From assembly GCA_964480565.1 (NCBI GenBank), contig CAYZSU010000101.1, positions 1 through 6,711 of the forward strand: DNA of 6,711 bases, given 5' to 3'. The notes under the pieces were generated by a model. It was not told the DNA's origin. It saw only the letters and a program-made list of their open reading frames with translations, and made no database searches. The translations under genes were made by a program, and so were the position numbers. Below, one piece after another: positions 1-5,880 of the stretch. This stretch comes from CAYZSU01 sp964480565 (GTDB taxonomy: Bacteria; UBA10199; 2-02-FULL-44-16; JAAZCA01). Each line of letters opens with the position of its first letter. Position 1 is the stretch's first letter.

Positions 1-12
1 AACCAGAGCCGA

Positions 13-242
13 TCCCTTACAGGAATGCAAGGGACGGGTCCATTTCATTATCCCGTCCCATGAACCGTGATCCATTGGTATTGCAGCACTTGTGGGTCAT
101 TTCTGTATGACTGGATGCCCGATACATGCATTCGGGCATGACAGGCGTTTACGGTTGTCATCTCGTCCCGTGAGCTGGGATCCATTGGTATTGCAGTACG
201 TACTTGGGCTTTCGGATTAAGTCCGAATGTGATGTGACATCA
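13..242. repeat. cluster of short palindromes upstream of the DUF4116 gene
   Basis: At least five perfect inverted repeats are packed into this non-coding stretch. TCCCTT/AAGGGA is at 13-18 and 29-34. GGGACGGG/CCCGTCCC is at 31-38 and 52-59, with a 13-base loop. ATGCCCG/CGGGCAT is at 115-121 and 133-139, with an 11-base loop that itself contains ATGCAT. ATGACA/TGTCAT is at 138-143 and 156-161. TTCGGA/TCCGAA is at 211-216 and 222-227. A 13-base palindrome TGATGTGACATCA closes the run at 230-242. Several arms overlap, so alternative folds compete. The general look (a 'ggatgcccg...cgggcatgac' core) is that of dispersed intergenic palindromic repeats of the REP/BIME or Rickettsia/Wolbachia kind. 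Copy number elsewhere in the genome cannot be seen here. I see no convincing gene in 1-354. Confidence 0.7.
54..196 (+). repeat. two diverged direct repeats, 110 bp apart
   Basis: Copy 1 (54-86) and copy 2 (164-196) both start CGTCCC and both end with the identical 18-base core GATCCATTGGTATTGCAG (69-86 and 179-196). They differ at only four positions between these ends. The exact 110 bp offset and the hairpins lying between them suggest a composite repeat element that was duplicated in tandem and has since drifted. Its function is unknown. Confidence 0.75.
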
Positions 243-345
243 GTAATGATTTAAATTTACATTACAAAAACGAGGAAAGTACTGTTAAATAAGCAACTCC
301 CGGGTTCTTGTTGTCCGATAATAATAGTGATGGGGCAATTGACTT

Positions 346-349
346 GGAG
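346..349 (+). promoter_or_regulatory. ribosome binding site for the DUF4116 gene
   Basis: GGAG lies five bases before the ATG at 355. An in-frame TGA at 340-342 rules out a longer upstream start, so this site fixes the start of the large reading frame. No comparable site precedes the TTG at 826, where the second half of the split gene would have to begin. Confidence 0.75.
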
Positions 350-354
350 TTCTT

Positions 355-753
355 ATGGCAAGCAAGTACTGCATCAGGCGAGAATATGTGGGTGGGTATG
401 CGTGGGAAGAATTAAAAAACAATATTCCAACAAGGCATCGACGACACCTTTTTAATGATGGCTGCCTAGATAATAACGATATTCGAGTAGTACTCGATGC
501 CAATCAAAATCATAAAATAGATATAAATGATTTTTCAAAACTCTCTACATATCGATTTAACAGTATATACCGCTTCTTAAAAAAGCATCATGTGGATATA
601 TATGCGCATGTGGCAACGCATTTGCCGGATGATTTTTTTGATCAGTATGCGAAAGATCCCTCTAAATTTCATTATTGCTTGGATAGTGAGCGCTTTGTTA
701 AAGCGCTGATGCAGGAAGATGCACGTGTATTTGAGCGACTACCCAAAAAATAG
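355..753 (+). CDS. N-terminal fragment of split DUF4116-repeat protein (EF-hand-like loop)
   Basis: This 132-residue reading frame starts at an ATG with a good GGAG site and ends at TAG 751-753. There is no signal peptide or membrane segment, so it should be cytoplasmic or secreted by a leaderless route. Residues 48-59 (DANQNHKIDIND) resemble one EF-hand/dockerin calcium loop, with acidic or amide side chains at loop positions 1, 3, 5, 9 and 12 and Ile at 8; His replaces the usual Gly at 6. Residues 109-132 are the first ~25-residue DUF4116-type unit, cut off at its end by the stop. The downstream 915-codon frame is in the same phase and continues the repeats without a break, so this is best read as the front of one longer protein. 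If translated alone it would be a short orphan without the peptidase domain. The function of the N-terminal ~108 residues is not recognised. Confidence 0.7.
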   Translation: MASKYCIRREYVGGYAWEELKNNIPTRHRRHLFNDGCLDNNDIRVVLDANQNHKIDINDFSKLSTYRFNSIYRFLKKHHVDIYAHVATHLPDDFFDQYAKDPSKFHYCLDSERFVKALMQEDARVFERLPKK

Positions 754-2634
754 CGTTTCAATAAAGATATTGCGCTCCTTGCTGTCAGTGAGTCGTCATT
801 TGCATTTGAGCTATTATCCAAAGAATTGCAGGTTGATCGGGATATTGTTTTAGCAGCTGTAAGGCGTGACGGGCGTTGTTTAAAAGATGCGCCAGATGTA
901 TTTAAGGATGATTGCGAAATCGTCATGGCTGCCATTAAATCGAGTGGCAGTGCCTTACAATTTGCATCAAAACGTCTACAAAATGATGATGAGATTGTTC
1001 TAAACGCTGTGAAAAACAGCGGATTTGCCTTGGAGTTTGCATCAGCCAGGCTTAGAGATGATGAACATATCATAAAAACAGCAACTGCAATGTATGGCGG
1101 TGCATTGCAATATGCATCCGCAAGATTGCAGGATGACCGTGATATCGTGGTGGAGGCTGTGAGGAAATACCCACGGGTCATTCAATATGCATCTGCACGT
1201 TTGCAAAATGATCGGGAATGCGTATTTCAAGCGATAATTAAGGATGGCATGAGTATTCAGTATGCATCTGATCGATTAAGGAGTGATTCTGATTTAGCAT
1301 TTATCGCCGTGAAGCAATGTGGATTAGCATTGAAATATTTGCCTGAGAACTTACGGAAAAATAAGCGCATTGGTTTTGCGGCAGTCTGCCAAAATGGTGA
1401 GGATGCTGAGTTTATGCATGAGTCATTAAAACGCGATCATGCGTTTATGAAAAAAATCGCCTGTGAAGATTATCGGGCAATCAAATATTTGCCCGAAGAA
1501 ATTAGGTCCAATATTTCGGTGATGAGGCAGGCTGTTAAACGCGATGCGCGCGCATTTGAGTATGTATCTGAACGCTTGCGCGATAATAAAGGTCTGACAT
1601 TAACAGCTGTGAATCAGGATGGGCGATTGCTACAATATGCATCTGAGCGCCTTCGCGATGATGTGGATGTGGCGCGAGTAGCACTCAAACAAACAGGCGA
1701 GGCATTTGAATTCGTATCGTTGCGACTATCCAACATGGCGGATATCGTCTATTTGGCGATGAATGGCATGGGCCAAGACTTGGGCGCGCTATCTGAAAAT
1801 TTAAGGGATAATGAAAAGATAGTGATGCTCGCAGTCATGCAAAATGGATTGTCACTGGAATACGCATCGGCGCGCTTGCGAAATAATGCGGATATTGTAC
1901 GTGCTGCGGTGATGCAAAATGGCTATGCATTGCAATATGCATCTGCAAGATTGCGTGATGATGTGGATATCGTGCGGGCAACTGTCATGCAAAATGGATT
2001 GTCACTGGAATACGCATCGGCGCGCTTGCGAAATAATGCGGATATTGTACGTGCAGCAGTCATGCAAAATGGCAATGCCTTGGACTATGCATCCAGAAAA
2101 TTGCGGGCAAGTAAGCGTATTGCGATGATTGCTGCTAATACAGGTATTGGTTTTTGGGAGTATATACCGCCAAACTTGCAGTATGACCCAGATATTATCC
2201 GAGCGATTATTCAAAATAATTTTATATATGGCATACCCAAATCTATCATTGATCGCATTTCATGCGATGAGGATTTGATGAAGCTTGCATGTGAGCATGA
2301 TCCATTATGGCTGAAAGAAGCGAGCGAGCGTATTCGCGATAATGCCGACATTGTGCGTATATCTATTCAGAAACGAGGAATAAGTTTAAAGTACGCATCT
2401 GAACGCCTGCGTGATGACCAGGAGCTTGTCATGTTGGCGGTTGAACAAAATGGTCATGCATTGGAATCTGCATCTGATAGGCTGCGTGATGATGATGCTA
2501 TTGTTATGGCAGCGATAAAAGAGGCAGGCTATGCATTGCAGTATGCATCTAAACGATTGCAAGATGATGCTGATATTGCCAGAACTGCCATATTATTCGG
2601 AAGAGGCTTGGCTATCAAATATATATCTGATCGG
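679..2634 (+). repeat. array of 26 coding repeats (~75 bp each, DUF4116 type)
   Basis: The 652 codons divide into 26 units: the first of 24 codons, units 2-20 of 25, unit 21 of 27, units 22-25 of 25, and unit 26 of 26. Each begins with Leu/Ile plus a polar 'RDD'-like turn, then an I-V-x-x-A-V helix, a Gly near position 16, and ends in YASxR. Units 9-12 and 20-22 are the most diverged, while units 16-19 are the most alike and probably the youngest. The repeats are at codon level and encode protein; they are not a CRISPR or a satellite. Confidence 0.85.
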
Positions 2635-3573
2635 TTAAAATCAGATAGCATATTTTTAATATCCATTCTTAATCAGCAATCATCAATATTGCACAAATTG
2701 GATATGACTATACTCATTCAACAGCCATCATTATTGTATACGCTTGCATGTATAAATTTCAATGTGCTTGGGCGATCAGGTATACCATCATCATTGCAAC
2801 AGCGCATGTGGCGAAAAATCGTTGATAATAAAAGCAAACTTTTTTCAAAGGCAGGTATTCCTGATTCAGCATTGAGATCATATTCGGACTTTCAAATCCA
2901 TTTGCGCAGCAAACGAAATATCGATTTTATCGAGAGATTTGCATCTATTGATAGTTTGTTGCATGTGCTGATCCAAAATCCCGCAGCGAATAATCGCAAG
3001 CATGCGATTATCATTTATCCCAAAGTCGATCATAATGGGGCATTTGCATCCTATGCGAGTGTTGATCGCTATCATGCACTTGGCTATCGCGTGGACTATT
3101 ATGAAGCGCGTACAGAAAATGATGCAATGAAGGCATTGTCACGATTTACAAAAAATAGCACGCAGCCCGCGGACGTGATTGTTTTGGGCGGGCATGGGTC
3201 GAGTGCATCCATTGCTTTAAGCGATATCGACTTGGGGTCCGGTGGTAAAATGATGCGCGAATGGCGATATCTGGATGTTAGCGATTTTAAGAAAAAAAGC
3301 GACGATGAGCCGATAGATATAGATTTGCACACATATATTAAGCCAATGGGGGATATCATTTTGGACTCCTGCTTAACCGCTGCTGGAAAGACGTCCAATC
3401 CGGAAAATTTAGCTAATGTAATATCGCAAACAATTTTATCGGGAGTTATGTTGCATGCGGCGAGTCAGATCATCAATATCAAGTCCATTGATGTGGATGA
3501 TAATGGGCGACCTGCCATGACATGGAGTATACCAGAGTCGCTATATGTGGTGCCAGGAAAAATGAATCAGTAG
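826..3573 (+). CDS. DUF4116-repeat protein with C-terminal clan CD (caspase-like) cysteine peptidase domain
   Basis: This is the long open part of the split gene, 915 codons if started at TTG 826. That TTG has no Shine-Dalgarno and is the conserved Leu of a repeat, so it is probably not a genuine start. Residues 1-603 are 24 repeats of ~25 residues (DUF4116, PF13475 by recognition), which should stack as an alpha-helical solenoid for protein binding. After a ~120-residue helical linker, residues ~725-915 alternate predicted strands and helices: HAIIIYP, then KVDHNGAF, YRVDYYEAR, and DVIVLGGHGSS with His790, then GDIILDSCLTAAG with Cys849. A hydrophobic strand ending in His-Gly, followed ~59 residues later by a strand ending in Asp-Ser-Cys, is the catalytic dyad layout of clan CD peptidases (caspases, gingipains, C80, CHAT). 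The specific family is not recognised. With no signal peptide, a translocated effector or an intracellular protease are both possible; both are inference. Confidence 0.8.
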   Translation: MQVDRDIVLAAVRRDGRCLKDAPDVFKDDCEIVMAAIKSSGSALQFASKRLQNDDEIVLNAVKNSGFALEFASARLRDDEHIIKTATAMYGGALQYASARLQDDRDIVVEAVRKYPRVIQYASARLQNDRECVFQAIIKDGMSIQYASDRLRSDSDLAFIAVKQCGLALKYLPENLRKNKRIGFAAVCQNGEDAEFMHESLKRDHAFMKKIACEDYRAIKYLPEEIRSNISVMRQAVKRDARAFEYVSERLRDNKGLTLTAVNQDGRLLQYASERLRDDVDVARVALKQTGEAFEFVSLRLSNMADIVYLAMNGMGQDLGALSENLRDNEKIVMLAVMQNGLSLEYASARLRNNADIVRAAVMQNGYALQYASARLRDDVDIVRATVMQNGLSLEYASARLRNNADIVRAAVMQNGNALDYASRKLRASKRIAMIAANTGIGFWEYIPPNLQYDPDIIRAIIQNNFIYGIPKSIIDRISCDEDLMKLACEHDPLWLKEASERIRDNADIVRISIQKRGISLKYASERLRDDQELVMLAVEQNGHALESASDRLRDDDAIVMAAIKEAGYALQYASKRLQDDADIARTAILFGRGLAIKYISDRLKSDSIFLISILNQQSSILHKLDMTILIQQPSLLYTLACINFNVLGRSGIPSSLQQRMWRKIVDNKSKLFSKAGIPDSALRSYSDFQIHLRSKRNIDFIERFASIDSLLHVLIQNPAANNRKHAIIIYPKVDHNGAFASYASVDRYHALGYRVDYYEARTENDAMKALSRFTKNSTQPADVIVLGGHGSSASIALSDIDLGSGGKMMREWRYLDVSDFKKKSDDEPIDIDLHTYIKPMGDIILDSCLTAAGKTSNPENLANVISQTILSGVMLHAASQIINIKSIDVDDNGRPAMTWSIPESLYVVPGKMNQ
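1834..2054 (+). repeat. recent duplication: identical 71 bp blocks at 150 bp offset
   Basis: Positions 1834-1904 and 1984-2054 are identical over 71 bases, and similarity continues with scattered changes beyond. The 150 bp offset equals exactly two 25-codon repeat units, so the array grew by duplicating a two-unit block (units 16-17 giving 18-19), keeping the frame. Confidence 0.85.
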
Positions 3574-3804
3574 GTTAAGGAAGTGCAAATTCATTATACA
3601 AATGCCTGATTATGAATATGCAGCGTCATTGTCACCGTTAATGATTCTTTGTAAGTAAACGAAACTGTCTTTGGGATCACCCGTCTTCGGTGTCAAACCA
3701 GCAAATCCAACTCAGTACCATACTCTTATGGTTGCGCCCTCATTGAATTTGCTGGTTTGCGATGTGACAGCTTGGGTGATTGTGTCACTCAAGGCAACAC
3801 TTTA
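3574..3804. other. intergenic region between convergent genes
   Basis: These 231 bases separate the end of the DUF4116 gene from the end of arsP. I see no gene. An 18-codon ATG frame near 3602 lacks a ribosome site. The right half is the large palindrome described separately. There is no hairpin followed by a T-run on either strand, so a classical intrinsic terminator is not evident. Confidence 0.6.
3676..3780. repeat. 105 bp nested palindromic element
   Basis: The outer arms ATCACCC (3676-3682) and GGGTGAT (3774-3780) pair perfectly. The inner arms AAACCAGCAAATCCAA (3695-3710) and TTGAATTTGCTGGTTT (3743-3758) pair over 16 bases with one mismatch. The loop holds a further perfect hairpin, ACCATA-CTCT-TATGGT (3717-3732). 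The segments between outer and inner arms pair only poorly. A second, competing hairpin uses GTGACA (3764-3769) and TGTCAC (3783-3788). This could be a small mobile palindromic repeat (MITE-like), a structured RNA, or a bidirectional transcription barrier between the two convergent genes. Nothing in the window settles which. Confidence 0.65.
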
Positions 3805-4758
3805 TTAACTTAAAAATAGCTGCAAGAAATTAAACAAATAACCAATTGCGATAATTGCGATCGTGGTAACACCAAAAAAGATAGCAATTAATTGTAGTTT
3901 CATGGCACGTCGTAGCATTATGGCTTCTGATAAACTTAGTGCGGCAATGGCCATCATAAATGCCAGTGCAGTGCCAAGTGGAATACCCTTTTGAAATAGT
4001 ACAACCGCAATTGGCACAATGGCTGCGCAACTGCCATACATAGGAACGCCCAGAATTGTTGCAATGGGTACAGAGAATATGCCTGTTTTACTCATGATGG
4101 ATTGGATAATTTCCTGAGGTACATAGTTGTGGATAACAGCGCCAACGCCAACACCGATGAGTACCCAAATCCATATTTTTTTGACAATAGCAATGGCTTC
4201 ATTATACCCAAATTTTAAGCGATCAATAAAATTAAGTGGCACATTATCATTTGCCGTGTGTTGTCCGACAAAATCATCTACTAGGTGTTTTTCAAGATTC
4301 ATGCGTCCCAATATTATGCCAGAGAAAATGCCGATAAATAGACCACAAAGAACATAAATCACTGTTATTTTCCATCCGAAAAATCCAAGCATCAAGACGA
4401 CCAGGTATTCATTGATTAATGGTGATGTGATGAGGAATGAAAATGTGATGCCTAATGGGATTCCTGCTTTCAAGAAACCAAGAAATAAAGGGATGGACGA
4501 ACATGAACAAAATGGAGTGACTGCACCGAATAATGCGGCAAATACATTCCCGATACCGGATTTTTTTGTCATCCATTGTTTTATTTTTTCTTGCGGGATG
4601 TATGTTCGGATAACCCCGATGATCGCGATGAGAAAAAATAGCAAAAGCATGATTTTTATGGAATCATATATGAAAAAATTGATGGCCTTTCCTATATGAG
4701 AGGTGTTGCTTAGATTCATCACATCATAGGTGAGCCAGTCGATTGACTTTAACAACAC
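3805..4758 (-). CDS. arsP: ArsP_1 (DUF318) family permease, probable arsenical efflux
   Basis: This 317-residue polytopic membrane protein of the ArsP_1/DUF318 family (PF03773) would export trivalent arsenicals across the inner membrane. The characterised Campylobacter ArsP moves methylarsenite and related organoarsenicals, while other family members have been linked to metal efflux. The hallmark TPFCSCSSIP (Cys84, Cys86) is followed by GIPLG and SPLINE. About eight hydrophobic segments are visible, near 34-51, 70-90, 91-125, 131-150, 191-209, 231-256, 260-280 and 288-315. The protein has an internal repeat: residues 53-117 and 212-278 share a PQE...GI...GIPLG pattern, and the second copy has GSC (Cys244) where the first has CSC. 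It starts at GTG 4758, with GGAGG six bases upstream, inside the last codons of arsC, so translation is probably coupled. It is the only exporter seen in the operon. Confidence 0.85.
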   Translation of the reverse strand: MLLKSIDWLTYDVMNLSNTSHIGKAINFFIYDSIKIMLLLFFLIAIIGVIRTYIPQEKIKQWMTKKSGIGNVFAALFGAVTPFCSCSSIPLFLGFLKAGIPLGITFSFLITSPLINEYLVVLMLGFFGWKITVIYVLCGLFIGIFSGIILGRMNLEKHLVDDFVGQHTANDNVPLNFIDRLKFGYNEAIAIVKKIWIWVLIGVGVGAVIHNYVPQEIIQSIMSKTGIFSVPIATILGVPMYGSCAAIVPIAVVLFQKGIPLGTALAFMMAIAALSLSEAIMLRRAMKLQLIAIFFGVTTIAIIAIGYLFNFLQLFLS

Positions 4759-5306
4759 GATGAGCCTCCGTTATTCTTATTACCACAACAGGATTCTGTA
4801 TTGGCCTTATCGACCATTTTTTTATCCACTTTTTCAATGAGCCTGGAGAAAAAGCCTTTTTTCTGTGTGTTTAAGGAGTCAGGGAGGGTGTCGATAAATA
4901 GTTTAATTTGGTCACGGGATTTTCGATAGTAGTTTAATTGGTCTTCTTTGGATGCCCCTTTTTCTGCGAGTTTTTTTGCTGATATTGAGGGATCATCAAA
5001 GTGGCTATGGATGATATGGGTAGCTGTGGGAAATGTGGGGCAGACATCATTGGCATGATCACATACGGTAATGACATAGTCAAAATGAATGGATTTAAAT
5101 TCGTCCACATGCTGGGATTTGTAGTTTGAAATATCAATGCCAACTTCATTCATTATTGTCACAACATCGGGGTTAAGTCCGTGAACGTCCACTCCTGCGG
5201 AATAAGTGGTTAATTGATCCGGTTTTAAATGCTTGGCCCAGGCCTCTGCCATTTGGCTGCGGCATGAATTACCGGTGCATAAAAATAAAATAGTGTACTT
5301 TTTCAT
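4749..5306 (-). CDS. arsC: thioredoxin-coupled arsenate reductase with C-terminal Cys-rich tail
   Basis: This 185-residue cytoplasmic enzyme of the low-molecular-weight tyrosine phosphatase fold would reduce arsenate to arsenite. The N-terminal loop CTGNSCR (Cys10 to Arg16) is the arsenate-binding P-loop with nucleophile Cys10. Cys82 and Cys89 in VCDHANDVC form the relay disulphide, and Asp105 in FDDP is the general acid. All four fall at the same numbers as in the Staphylococcus pI258 enzyme, which argues for the ATG at 5306. That ATG has GGAG (complement of 5315-5318) eight bases upstream; a longer in-frame extension to 5492 only overlaps arsR. The core normally ends near 140 residues. Here ~40 more follow, Lys-rich and ending SCCGNKNNGGSSCC (Cys173, 174, 184, 185), which could bind arsenite or another soft metal. 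It sits 14 bases after arsR and overlaps arsP by 10 bases. Confidence 0.92.
   Translation of the reverse strand: MKKYTILFLCTGNSCRSQMAEAWAKHLKPDQLTTYSAGVDVHGLNPDVVTIMNEVGIDISNYKSQHVDEFKSIHFDYVITVCDHANDVCPTFPTATHIIHSHFDDPSISAKKLAEKGASKEDQLNYYRKSRDQIKLFIDTLPDSLNTQKKGFFSRLIEKVDKKMVDKANTESCCGNKNNGGSSCC
4765..4769 (-). promoter_or_regulatory. ribosome binding site deciding the arsP GTG start
   Basis: On the minus strand GGAGG lies six bases before GTG 4758. The first in-frame ATG (codon 14, 4719) has no site as good, so the GTG is preferred. The site is embedded in the codons for the Gly-Gly of the arsC Cys-rich tail. Confidence 0.7.
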
Positions 5307-5320
5307 ATGATCATCTCCAT

Positions 5321-5656
5321 TTAAATAATAGTGAATAATTGTTTGAAATTTTCGAGTGTTTTTGGTTCTAGGCAGTAGCACATGGATGGCCCACTGATGC
5401 TGCCTCGAATGATTTTGGCATTTTTTAATACTTTTAAATGTTGTGACACAGTGGCTTGAGATATGGGTAACTGATCGACGAGTTTTCCGCAAATGCAGCC
5501 ATTTGTATTTTTGAGAATGGAAATAATGCGAAGCCTGATGGGGTGGCCAAGTGCTTTGGCAATTTTGGCAAAATCATCATATTGCACATCTGGCAGATGT
5601 GTTGATGATGGAACTTGTTTGGTAGGTATGCATTTGTTTCGATTTGTCTGCTGCAT
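5321..5656 (-). CDS. arsR: ArsR/SmtB-family arsenic-responsive repressor
   Basis: This 111-residue winged helix-turn-helix repressor would bind the operon's own promoter and release it when trivalent arsenic binds. The core starts at ~29 with FAKIAKALGHPIRLRIISIL, and the recognition helix is ISQATVSQHLKVLKNAKII (65-83), followed by the wing and CYCLEP. The CxC pair Cys54/Cys56 (NGCICGKL) sits where classical ArsR has its ELCVCDL metal site. A second pair, Cys93/Cys95, lies in the wing, and Cys9 is near the N-terminus. I chose ATG 5656. The frame can also be extended to TTG 5692 (123 residues), but that start lacks a ribosome site and would put coding sequence over the inverted repeat at 5666-5687. 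The ATG's own site is weak (AAAGA), so the start is uncertain. It is first in the operon, 14 bases before arsC. Confidence 0.88.
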   Translation of the reverse strand: MQQTNRNKCIPTKQVPSSTHLPDVQYDDFAKIAKALGHPIRLRIISILKNTNGCICGKLVDQLPISQATVSQHLKVLKNAKIIRGSISGPSMCYCLEPKTLENFKQLFTII

Positions 5657-5665
5657 GAGATATCT

Positions 5666-5687
5666 TTTATCGTAATTTGACGATAAA
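5666..5687. promoter_or_regulatory. candidate ArsR operator (inverted repeat)
   Basis: TTTATCGT (5666-5673) and ACGATAAA (5680-5687) form a perfect 8+8 inverted repeat with a six-base spacer, ending ten bases before the arsR ATG. ArsR-family proteins commonly bind such dyads in their own leader or promoter. Related half-site-like sequences (TCGTCAAAATATCGTCAT) occur upstream near 5760-5777. Binding by ArsR is inference from position and symmetry. Confidence 0.5.
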
Positions 5688-5723
5688 GGCAATATTTTTA
5701 TTATGGGACTGTCATCAAAATAG

Positions 5724-5752
5724 ACAATTGGTGAGCAGTTCCATTATGTCAA
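5724..5752 (-). promoter_or_regulatory. possible sigma-70 promoter of the ars operon
   Basis: On the minus strand a perfect TTGACA (-35, complement of 5747-5752) is followed after 17 bases by AATTGT (complement of 5724-5729), a poor -10 match of three out of six. The candidate operator would lie just downstream of the start site, which suits repression by ArsR. The -10 is the weak point. Confidence 0.35.
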
Positions 5753-5880
5753 AACATTGTCGTCAAAATATCGTCATATCATGTGAAAATTACCCTTTTG
5801 GGAGATCTATAAATATAATGATATATTTTATAGTATATATTTAAAATAAAACGATTTAAAATCAACTAGTTACAATTCAT

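Larger units (their letters stand above)
355..3573 (+). pseudogene. DUF4116 solenoid - clan CD peptidase gene interrupted by one amber codon
   Basis: Read through the TAG, this is a single 1072-residue protein. Residues 1-108 are a unique N-terminus with an EF-hand-like loop. Residues 109-760 are 26 head-to-tail repeats of mostly 25 residues (consensus LRDDxDIVxxAVxxNGxALxYASxR). Residues ~761-880 are a helical linker, and ~881-1072 a caspase-like domain with His947 and Cys1006. The stop is codon 133, the first position of repeat 2. In the other 25 repeats that position is Leu 21 times, Ile three times and Phe once. Leu TTG, frequent at this position, is one base from TAG. Codons 134-157, between the stop and the TTG at 826, encode a perfectly good repeat, so they are coding sequence. 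Nothing else in the frame is decayed. This may be a recent nonsense mutation, a sequencing error, or a suppressed amber codon; the sequence alone cannot decide. I favour a recent mutation or base-call error. Confidence 0.65.

Noticed and set aside
107..220. 37-codon ATG frame across the palindromic repeats
   Set aside because: It has no ribosome site and is made wholly of hairpin and repeat sequence; such frames are common artefacts of palindromic repeats.
256..290. promoter for the DUF4116 gene (TTTACA plus TACTGT or TTAAAT)
   Set aside because: The spacing is 23 bases to the better -10, or the -10 matches only three of six; this is not good enough to annotate.
672..1181. 169-codon minus-strand frame opposite the repeat array
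   Set aside because: It is a shadow of the 75 bp repeats. The translated pattern is an antisense echo of DUF4116 units, and the plus strand gives a coherent family.
679..2634. CRISPR or satellite array
   Set aside because: The periodic units are 75 bp, diverged, contiguous and conserved at amino-acid level; there are no spacers of unique sequence between identical repeats.
3602..3658. 18-codon ATG frame after the DUF4116 gene
   Set aside because: There is no Shine-Dalgarno, no recognisable product, and it is short enough to be chance.
3764..3788. GTGACA/TGTCAC hairpin as arsP terminator
   Set aside because: It lies in a suitable place downstream of arsP, but no T-run follows on the minus strand, and the arms compete with the larger palindrome.
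5307..5492. 62-codon N-terminal extension of ArsC
   Set aside because: It overlaps arsR out of frame, has no family similarity, and shifts the catalytic cysteines from the standard 10/82/89 numbering given by ATG 5306.
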